Of a stretch of 19,270 bases of DNA, positions 7,587 through 13,614 are shown one piece after another. Source of the stretch: Rickettsiales bacterium (GTDB taxonomy: Bacteria; Pseudomonadota; Alphaproteobacteria; TMED127); contig NZGH01000040.1 of assembly GCA_002690875.1 (NCBI GenBank), positions 1 through 19,270 on the forward strand, written 5' to 3'. Both the position numbers and the translations under genes were made by a program. The stretch's first letter is position 1, and each line of letters starts with the position of its first letter. The notes below the pieces were generated by a model that saw only the letters and a list, made by a program, of their open reading frames with translations, ran no database searches and was not told the origin of the DNA.

Positions 7587-8096
7587 GTGTATATAAATAA
7601 GCTGATATTTCTTTTATTTTTTTTTTTCTCAAATTTATCTTATTCAGATAACAACAATCAACAACTATTAATCAAAGATCCAAAAAAAGTAGAATTTTTT
7701 TCAATAAAAGATATTAATGATAATGAAAAAATAATGTCAGGTAGTGAAAATAAAATTTTATTATTAAACTTCTGGGCAACGTGGTGTGCCCCTTGTATCA
7801 AAGAGATTCCAGAACTTATAAAATTAAAAGATAAGTTTAAAAATAGTGTAGAAATTTATTTTTTATCAGTTGACTTTAATGTAAAAAAAAATGTTCCAAA
7901 GTTTTTAAAAAAAAATAAGCTTGAAAATTTACAAATATTTAATGATGAGAAACTTAAAGTTTCAGGTAAATTTGGTGTAAAGGTCATGCCTACCACAGTT
8001 ATTATTAACAAGAATTTTGAAGAAATTGCTCAAGTAAAAGGATATGTTGATTGGTTAAGCCCTGAATATATTAATTTTATAAAAAAATTACTGTAA
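7587..8096 (+). CDS. TlpA/ResA-type periplasmic thiol-disulfide oxidoreductase
   Basis: This is a 169-residue thioredoxin-fold protein. The N-terminus is a hydrophobic signal sequence or anchor (about residues 4-20), so the domain should face the periplasm. The redox motif is WATWCAPC with Cys67 and Cys70, and the cis-proline loop is VMPTT near residue 133. TlpA, ResA and CcmG-like proteins reduce disulfides, often for cytochrome c or cytochrome oxidase maturation. A TlpA-type gene divergent from argH is, as I recall, a common alphaproteobacterial arrangement. The start is GTG at 7587; no ATG in this frame would keep the signal sequence. Its end overlaps the convergent etfA by 9 bases. The exact client protein cannot be inferred. 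Confidence 0.85.
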   Translation: MYINKLIFLLFFFFSNLSYSDNNNQQLLIKDPKKVEFFSIKDINDNEKIMSGSENKILLLNFWATWCAPCIKEIPELIKLKDKFKNSVEIYFLSVDFNVKKNVPKFLKKNKLENLQIFNDEKLKVSGKFGVKVMPTTVIINKNFEEIAQVKGYVDWLSPEYINFIKKLL

Positions 8097-8103
8097 TTTT
8101 TTT
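8081..8103. terminator. Palindrome across the tlpA/etfA convergent stops; candidate bidirectional terminator
   Basis: Bases 8081-8091 (AAAAAAATTAC) and 8093-8103 are perfect inverted copies around T8092. Both stop codons lie inside: the tlpA TAA at 8094-8096 and the etfA stop at 8088-8090 on the complement. Each strand ends in a run of T. The stem has one G-C pair, so folding in RNA would be weak. The design closely resembles the one at 2015-2035. Confidence 0.35.
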
Positions 8104-9026
8104 TCTAATACTGGTAACGCTTCAAATAAATCAGCAACTAGACCAAAATCAGAAAATTTAAAAATTGGCGCTTCCTCATCTTTATTTATGCAAACAATGA
8201 ATTTTGAATCTTTTATCCCAGCTATATGTTGAATTGCACCAGATATTCCAACAGCAATGTATAAATCAGGAGCTACTATCTTTCCTGTTTGTCCTACTTG
8301 CCAATCATTAGGAACAAACCCGGCATCAACGGCTGCTCTACTAGCACCCATAGCTGCGCCAAGCTTATCAGCTATACCTTCAAGTAATTTAAAGTTTTCT
8401 CCATTTTGTAAGCCTCTACCACCAGAAATTATTATTTTTGCAGAGGTTAACTCCGGTCTATCTGATTTTGATTCATCATAATCCACAAAATTAACTAATT
8501 CATTTTTAGCTAATTCAGAGGAAACATTTTCGATTTCAACACTTGAGTCAAGCTTACAGGGCTCAAAACATGTTGAACGAACAGTGATCACTTTTATGGA
8601 GTCGTTAGATTTAACTTTTGCTATTGCATTTCCTGCATATATCGGTCTCTCAAAAGTATCACCATCAATTATATTGATAATATCCGAAACTTGTTGAACA
8701 TCCAACTCAGTTGCAATTTTAGGTGAAAGATTTTTACCAAAAGTTGATGAAGGTGTAAAAACGTGAGTAAAATCTTTATCTTTTAGAAATTTTATAATTT
8801 CATCACAAAAATTCTCAGCGATTGGTTTACTAAAGTCTTCCTTATCAACTGAAAAAATTTTTTTTAAATGATTACATTTTTTTAATTCATCTACAGCTGC
8901 ACTTAAGTTGTAACCGAGTATTAAAGCATAAACTTCTTCGGAAATTTTTGACGCTGCTGTAACTGTTGAATAAGTTGTTTGTTTTACAGAGTCATTATTA
9001 TGTTCGACTATAACTAATGTTTTCAT
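8088..9026 (-). CDS. etfA: Electron transfer flavoprotein alpha subunit
   Basis: This is a 312-residue ETF alpha subunit, normal length. The C-terminal FAD-binding domain is clear: ISGGRGLQNGENF (200-212), GAAMGASRAAVDAG (223-236), QVGQTGK (243-249), and the GISGAIQH loop (260-267) that contacts the flavin. ETF takes electrons from acyl-CoA dehydrogenases and passes them to ETF:ubiquinone oxidoreductase. Here the likely donor is the methylsuccinyl-CoA dehydrogenase encoded upstream in the same run, although ETF also serves other dehydrogenases. The gene overlaps etfB by 4 bases (ATGA), indicating coupled translation of the two subunits. In many alphaproteobacteria etfA is followed by a 3-hydroxybutyryl-CoA dehydrogenase gene; here it runs directly into the convergent tlpA end. 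Confidence 0.95.
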   Translation of the reverse strand: MKTLVIVEHNNDSVKQTTYSTVTAASKISEEVYALILGYNLSAAVDELKKCNHLKKIFSVDKEDFSKPIAENFCDEIIKFLKDKDFTHVFTPSSTFGKNLSPKIATELDVQQVSDIINIIDGDTFERPIYAGNAIAKVKSNDSIKVITVRSTCFEPCKLDSSVEIENVSSELAKNELVNFVDYDESKSDRPELTSAKIIISGGRGLQNGENFKLLEGIADKLGAAMGASRAAVDAGFVPNDWQVGQTGKIVAPDLYIAVGISGAIQHIAGIKDSKFIVCINKDEEAPIFKFSDFGLVADLFEALPVLEKKLQ

Positions 9027-9778
9027 AAAATTTTTGCCTCGTTTTTAAGTTTATCAACTAAAGAGTTAATATCAGGTACAACAATACCAGGTTTTCTCTC
9101 TGGAGGATCGTTTACTTCTAATATTTCTACTCTTTTTTTTAAGTCAAGAGAAAGTTCGTTAATGTCTAAAATATCAATTTTCTTCTGTTTTGCTTTCATA
9201 ATGTTTGGTAAAGATGCATATCTAGGTTCATTAAGTCTAAGATCTGTGGTGACAACACAGGGAATTTTGACTTTTATGGTCTCCAAACCACCGTCAACTT
9301 CTCTTGTAACATTTAGGGTATTGTCACTGTTTTTTTCTACTTTTGATGCAAAAGTTGCTTGAGGATACTTGAGTAATGTAGCCAATATTTGACCAGTTTG
9401 ATTACAATCATCATCTATTGCTTGCTTACCTAAAATGATTAGATCAGGTTTTTCTTTATCACAAACGTTTTTAATTATTTTTCCAATATTTAGAGGGTCA
9501 ATATCTTCGTCGGGTGATTTTACTAAAATTCCTCTATCACCCCCCATTGCTAGGCCAGTCCTAATCGTTTCTTGCGATGATTCCTTACCAATGGACAAAA
9601 CGACAATTTCATTTAAGATTCCCTTTTCTTTTAACCTAACAGCCTCTTCAACTGCTATTTCGTCAAAGGGGTTCATAGACATTTTTACATTATCTTTTTC
9701 TACGCCTGATTTATCTGATTTAACTCTTATTCTAACGTTATAATCAATTACTCTTTTAACACAAACTAAAGCTTTCAT
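9023..9778 (-). CDS. etfB: Electron transfer flavoprotein beta subunit
   Basis: This is a 251-residue ETF beta subunit that binds AMP and docks the heterodimer onto acyl-CoA dehydrogenases. The N-terminus MKALVCVKRVIDYNV and the NPFDEIAVEEAVRLKE block are diagnostic. GKQAIDDDCNQTGQ (117-130) is the AMP-side motif. The dehydrogenase recognition loop, containing RYASLPNIMKAK (186-197), strongly resembles the mitochondrial and alphaproteobacterial type, so this is the classical (group 1, non-bifurcating) ETF. It lies 21 bases after the cobalamin adenosyltransferase gene and overlaps etfA by 4 bases. No Shine-Dalgarno sequence precedes the ATG. Confidence 0.95.
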   Translation of the reverse strand: MKALVCVKRVIDYNVRIRVKSDKSGVEKDNVKMSMNPFDEIAVEEAVRLKEKGILNEIVVLSIGKESSQETIRTGLAMGGDRGILVKSPDEDIDPLNIGKIIKNVCDKEKPDLIILGKQAIDDDCNQTGQILATLLKYPQATFASKVEKNSDNTLNVTREVDGGLETIKVKIPCVVTTDLRLNEPRYASLPNIMKAKQKKIDILDINELSLDLKKRVEILEVNDPPERKPGIVVPDINSLVDKLKNEAKIL

Positions 9779-9799
9779 AATTAACCAACCATTTTAAAT

Positions 9800-10348
9800 T
9801 TAAGTTTTATTAGGAATCCAAAGTATATCACCATCTTTGATATTCTCAATCCTTGCTGCTACAAAAAGAAAATCAGACAAACGATTTATATATTTTACAA
9901 TATCTTGATTTATCTTCTCTTTAGAGCCTAGCTCTACGATGGTTCTCTCACATCTTCTTGTAACAGTTCTTGCATAGTGAAGAAATGATGACGCCTTGGT
10001 TCCACCAGGTAATATAAAAGAGTTTAATTTTTTTAATTTATCATTCATTTTATCTAGTTCCTTTTCTAAAAAAATAATGTTTTGTTCTTTTAATTTTATC
10101 TTATTTTCTTTTAAACTGGGGATACAAAGATCAGCGCCAATGTCAAATAAGTCATTTTGTATTTTTAAAATTATTTTTTTAAGAAATTTATTAGAATAGC
10201 ACACTGCAATTCCTAAAATTGAATTAACTTCGTCAACTTCTCCATAAGCTCTGATTCTAAGAGAATATTTTTCTACTCTTTTTCCGTCACCAAGACTTGT
10301 TAGACCTGAATCGCCACCCTTAGTATAAATTTTGTCTAGCTTAACCAA
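9800..10348 (-). CDS. Cob(I)alamin adenosyltransferase, PduO type
   Basis: This is a 182-residue PduO-type ATP:corrinoid adenosyltransferase, which moves the 5'-deoxyadenosyl group of ATP to cob(I)alamin, giving coenzyme B12. The N-terminal ATP site TKGGDSGLTSLGDGKRVEK (9-27) is intact, as are ARTVTRRCERTIVEL (126-140) and YINRLSDFLFVAAR (153-166), which form the subunit-interface active site. In the same run lie mcd and ccr, and ecm, a coenzyme B12 enzyme, is divergent from them. The likely client is therefore ethylmalonyl-CoA mutase, and methylmalonyl-CoA mutase if that is encoded elsewhere. It starts 11 bases after the HIG1 gene. In alphaproteobacteria this gene type often sits next to etfBA. 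Confidence 0.92.
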   Translation of the reverse strand: MVKLDKIYTKGGDSGLTSLGDGKRVEKYSLRIRAYGEVDEVNSILGIAVCYSNKFLKKIILKIQNDLFDIGADLCIPSLKENKIKLKEQNIIFLEKELDKMNDKLKKLNSFILPGGTKASSFLHYARTVTRRCERTIVELGSKEKINQDIVKYINRLSDFLFVAARIENIKDGDILWIPNKT

Positions 10349-10359
10349 ATTCTATAAAC

Positions 10360-10551
10360 CTATTTGAAGTACAGAGCTAAAGTCAATACTAAAATACTTG
10401 CAAACTGAATAAAGACCCTGTAACGCATAAATTTATTCACACTATTATTTTTTTCGTCACCAGACCGTGCAGTATATAATAATCCCACTAACAATACTAA
10501 GAATGTCGTAATCAAACAAATTACGATAATGATATTAAAAAATAGATTCAT
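10360..10551 (-). CDS. HIG1-domain twin-transmembrane protein
   Basis: This is a 63-residue protein with two membrane helices (about residues 5-27 and 45-62) joined by a basic, polar loop. The loop and start of the second helix read RSGDEKNNSVNKFMRYRVFIQ, carrying the R-x-R-x3-Q part of the HIG1 family motif. Mitochondrial HIG1 proteins (Rcf1, HIGD1A) bind and tune respiratory complexes III and IV, but the function of the short alphaproteobacterial versions is not known to me. It directly abuts mcd (no bases between) and precedes the adenosyltransferase and etfBA. Co-transcription with an ETF-dependent dehydrogenase suggests a link between this carbon pathway and the respiratory membrane; that link is inference. 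Confidence 0.75.
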   Translation of the reverse strand: MNLFFNIIIVICLITTFLVLLVGLLYTARSGDEKNNSVNKFMRYRVFIQFASILVLTLALYFK

Positions 10552-12237
10552 TTATTTAGCCAGAAGGCCTTTTATGACTATTTGAGCCTGTATCTCTGCT
10601 GCACCCTCAAAAATGTTCAGGATTCTTGCGTCACACAAAACTCTGCTTACTGGATACTCGAGTGCATAACCATTTCCTCCATGAATTTGTAGGGCGCTGT
10701 CTGCGTTTGACCATGCAACCCTAGCTGCCAAAAGCTTGGCCATACCAGCTTCAATATCGCACCTCACATCGTTATCTTTTTCACGAGCTGAAAATAGTGT
10801 TATTTGTCTAGCAATAGTTGTTTCAACAAGCATCCATGCTAATTTGTTGAATATTCTTGGAAATTTTATAATAGGTTTACCGAACTGACTTCTGTCCTTC
10901 GCATAACCTAAACCTAATTCTAGTGCGTTTTGAGCAACCCCTACAGCTCTAGCTGCAGTTTGGATTCTGGCCGACTCAAATGTCTCCATAAGTTGCTTGA
11001 ACCCTTTGCCTTCTTCTTCTCCAAGAAGATTTTTCTTATCAACTTTAATACTATCAAGTGCTATCTCGTACTCTTTCATTCCTCTGTAACCCAATACTTC
11101 AATTTCGCTTCCAGACATACCTTCCATTGGAAAAGGGTTTTCACAGTTTCCTCTGGGTTTTTCAACTAAAAACATGCTAAGTCCTCTATAACCTTTTTGA
11201 GAAGAGTCGGTTCTGGCCAGAACGGTCATTAAATCTGATCTTGCTCCATGAGTTATCCAAGTTTTATTACCGTTAATTGTGTATTGGTCGCCATCAAGTT
11301 GAGCTCTTGTTGATAAGCTACCAAGGTCTGATCCTGTATTGGGTTCTGTGAACACGGCAGTTGTAAGTAAGTTTCCAGAGGCAATTTCTGGAAGGTATTT
11401 TTGTTTTTGCTCTTCAGTTCCACCTAATCTTATAAGTTCTCCAGCTATTTCAGCCCTAGTACCAAGAGATCCTGCCGCAAGAAAGCCTCTAGATAGCTCT
11501 TCTGTGACAACGCACATTGCAACCTTACCCATGCCTAAGCCACCGTAAGATTCTGGAATTGCAATACTAAAAACACCCAATTCCGACATTTTAGATAGTA
11601 TTTCATCAGGGATCAAATCATCTTTAAGATGCCATTCATTTGCATGTGGAATAATTTCCTCATCAGTAAATTTTTTAAACTGATCTTGAATCATGTCTAA
11701 TGTATCATCATTGAGACCTAAGTTCGGAAAAATTCCATTTTCAATAGAGTTTATCATAACTTGTTTGACTGACTCGGAAATTCCATAAGAAATGAGTTCT
11801 TTTACATCTGAATTGTCACAAAATGAGAATTTACTGTTTTCCAAACCAAGAGTGGATGGTCTTATGACTTCTGATTGACTTATCATAATACCGTGACGCA
11901 TTTGATTTAAATACTCTGAAAAAGCGTATACTAGTATACTTGACTCTAATTGAGAATCTTTGTCCTGTTTTTTTAAGGCATTATACCAACTTAAAGTCTC
12001 TCTCAAAGAGAATCTATATGTTTCAAACCATGCAAAGCCGTGAGCTTCATGTTGAAATTTTTCAAGAAGTGCGTTATCAACTTTTCCGTTGTTACTAACA
12101 TTTTGAGATAAAATGTCTTTAGCAACTCTTGAAATAGATTCTAATTCACTAAGAATCTTTTCAAAAACAGTTAAGTTTTGGGAAACAAATTCTCTTGGAA
12201 CAATTGGGTTATTCTTAATTTCGAGTGAACTATCCAT
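10552..12237 (-). CDS. mcd: (2S)-methylsuccinyl-CoA dehydrogenase
   Basis: This is a 561-residue flavin acyl-CoA dehydrogenase, much longer than the usual 380-400 residues. The extra 170 or so N-terminal residues contain HEAHGFAWFETYRFSLRE (63-80) and MISQSEVIRPSTLGL (118-132), which match the extension I know from methylsuccinyl-CoA dehydrogenase of the ethylmalonyl-CoA pathway. That enzyme oxidises (2S)-methylsuccinyl-CoA to mesaconyl-CoA. The catalytic core follows: TEPNTGSDLGS (297-307), the FAD-contact WITHGARSDL block, DRSQFGKPI (448-456), QIHGGNGY (517-524), and the catalytic base Glu544 in NIFEGAAEIQ. It lies 41 bases after ccr and abuts the HIG1 gene; etfBA in the same run would accept its electrons. 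A generic acyl-CoA dehydrogenase is the alternative, but extension plus context make Mcd far more likely. Confidence 0.9.
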   Translation of the reverse strand: MDSSLEIKNNPIVPREFVSQNLTVFEKILSELESISRVAKDILSQNVSNNGKVDNALLEKFQHEAHGFAWFETYRFSLRETLSWYNALKKQDKDSQLESSILVYAFSEYLNQMRHGIMISQSEVIRPSTLGLENSKFSFCDNSDVKELISYGISESVKQVMINSIENGIFPNLGLNDDTLDMIQDQFKKFTDEEIIPHANEWHLKDDLIPDEILSKMSELGVFSIAIPESYGGLGMGKVAMCVVTEELSRGFLAAGSLGTRAEIAGELIRLGGTEEQKQKYLPEIASGNLLTTAVFTEPNTGSDLGSLSTRAQLDGDQYTINGNKTWITHGARSDLMTVLARTDSSQKGYRGLSMFLVEKPRGNCENPFPMEGMSGSEIEVLGYRGMKEYEIALDSIKVDKKNLLGEEEGKGFKQLMETFESARIQTAARAVGVAQNALELGLGYAKDRSQFGKPIIKFPRIFNKLAWMLVETTIARQITLFSAREKDNDVRCDIEAGMAKLLAARVAWSNADSALQIHGGNGYALEYPVSRVLCDARILNIFEGAAEIQAQIVIKGLLAK

Positions 12238-12278
12238 GAAACATTAAATTTAATAATTTTTAAAATATATTCAAGTTT

Positions 12279-13511
12279 TTATTTTACCTCATTTAGACTT
12301 TTCATTCCAGTGTTTTTCGCTTGAACTAAAGCAGCCATATTTCCAGGTAAATGTTGATTATTCATCATTTTAGTGTGGGCTAACGGAATCTGATCCCACT
12401 GGAAACATTCAGACATTAAAGGATTAATAAGTTTTTGAATCATCATTTCATTTGCTTGATTAGCTTGATAAAGGTTTGCGAAGTGACTTCCTTGTATTCT
12501 TTTTTGTCTCATCCAAATATATCTCGCATCCATTGTTAGGTTATAACCAGAAGTTCCGGCACAAATAACTACCATTCCGCCAGTTTTAACCAAATAACAT
12601 GATACAGGAAAAGTTGATTCACCAGGATGTTCAAAAACTATATCAACATCTTTTTTCCCTGTAATATTCCAAATATCTTTACCTAAGACTCTACATTTTT
12701 TTATAAACTCTGAATATTCTTTTGGATCTTTAACATCAGGTAATTGTCCAAAGCACTCATATTTTTTTCTGTTAAGAACACCAACAGCACCAAGTTTTTC
12801 AACAAAAGGAATTTTATCATCATCTGAAACTATCCCTATAGCATTAGCACCTACAGCTTTACAAATTTGTACCGCCATACTACCAATACCTCCAGATGAA
12901 CCCCATACCAAAACGTTCATTCCTGGTCTTAATGCATGAGGTGGGTGACCAAATAACATTCTGTATGCAGTAGCCAAAGTTAATGTGTAGCAACCACTTT
13001 CTTCCCAGGAGAGATGAACAGGTTTTTTTAAAAGTTGTCTGGATTGTACAGTTGTAAATTGTGCGAATGAACCATCATTAGTTTCGTAACCATAAATTTT
13101 TTGTGATTTTGAATACATTGGCTCACCACCATTACATTCTTCATCATCTCCATCATCACGATTACAGTGAACAATTACTTCATCTCCTACCTTCCAACGT
13201 TTTACATTATCCCCAATAGCCCATACAATTCCGGATGCATCAGACCCGCCAATGTGGTAACCTGTATCTTCCCCTATTACAGAAATAGGAACCCCCTGAG
13301 ATGCCCAAACATTATTATAATTGATTCCAACCGCCATCACCATCACTAACACCTCGTCCTTACCAGGTTTTTGAACAGGCATCTTCTCTATTTGCATGGC
13401 CTCTTCAGGAACTCCGAGCCTTTCTTCCCTAATTACCCAAGCGTACATTTCCTCAGGAACTTCTCCCATTTGAGGTATCTCACCAATTTCATAAATTTTC
13501 TTTGCAGTCAT
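12279..13511 (-). CDS. ccr: Crotonyl-CoA carboxylase/reductase
   Basis: This is a 410-residue medium-chain reductase of the Ccr family, which reductively carboxylates crotonyl-CoA with NADPH and CO2 to (2S)-ethylmalonyl-CoA. The N-terminus, EMYAWVIREERLGVPEEAMQ (21-40), is typical. NADPH sits on WGSSGGIGS (203-211). Residues expected around CO2, from the published Kitasatospora enzyme, are recognisable: the Asn in INYNN (about 66), the aromatic-Glu pair in GYET (Tyr142-Glu143) and the His in GSHF (343). FEHPGE (293-298), RQKRIQGSHF and the C-terminal NMAALV block also match alphaproteobacterial Ccr. It heads the minus-strand run ccr-mcd-HIG1-adenosyltransferase-etfB-etfA and is divergent from ecm. 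Unlike most genes here it has a clear Shine-Dalgarno sequence. Confidence 0.96.
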   Translation of the reverse strand: MTAKKIYEIGEIPQMGEVPEEMYAWVIREERLGVPEEAMQIEKMPVQKPGKDEVLVMVMAVGINYNNVWASQGVPISVIGEDTGYHIGGSDASGIVWAIGDNVKRWKVGDEVIVHCNRDDGDDEECNGGEPMYSKSQKIYGYETNDGSFAQFTTVQSRQLLKKPVHLSWEESGCYTLTLATAYRMLFGHPPHALRPGMNVLVWGSSGGIGSMAVQICKAVGANAIGIVSDDDKIPFVEKLGAVGVLNRKKYECFGQLPDVKDPKEYSEFIKKCRVLGKDIWNITGKKDVDIVFEHPGESTFPVSCYLVKTGGMVVICAGTSGYNLTMDARYIWMRQKRIQGSHFANLYQANQANEMMIQKLINPLMSECFQWDQIPLAHTKMMNNQHLPGNMAALVQAKNTGMKSLNEVK

Positions 13512-13514
13512 AAC

Positions 13515-13521
13515 TTCCTCT
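13515..13521 (-). promoter_or_regulatory. Strong ribosome binding site of ccr
   Basis: On the minus strand the ccr ATG is preceded by AGAGGAAGTT, placing GAGG 5 bases before the start. It is one of very few good Shine-Dalgarno sequences I see in the window and fixes the ccr start. Confidence 0.6.
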
Positions 13522-13540
13522 GTGATAATTTAAAAAAGGT

Positions 13541-13546
13541 TTTATA
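13541..13546 (-). promoter_or_regulatory. Candidate -10 box of the ccr operon
   Basis: On the minus strand TATAAA lies 29 bases before the ccr ATG, which would give a leader of about 20 bases containing the Shine-Dalgarno sequence. No good -35 match is found 16-18 bases upstream, so an activator may be needed or the call may be wrong. Confidence 0.3.
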
Positions 13547-13576
13547 CCACTTATTTTAAAAAAATACATAATTTTC

Positions 13577-13605
13577 TTGTCCAATGATAATATTAGTATT
13601 ATTTA
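13577..13605 (+). promoter_or_regulatory. Candidate ecm promoter (TTGTCC-17-TATTTA)
   Basis: TTGTCC at 13577-13582 and TATTTA at 13600-13605 are separated by exactly 17 bases. The -10-like box ends 9 bases before the ecm ATG, so the mRNA would have almost no leader. It lies in the 103-base divergent region shared with ccr, where co-regulation of the two pathway genes would be expected. Confidence 0.35.
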
Positions 13606-13614
13606 ACAGTTTTT

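Noticed and set aside
9435..9743. Plus-strand frame of 102 codons
   Set aside because: It lies opposite etfB, whose motifs are intact; the serine- and leucine-rich translation is a typical shadow.
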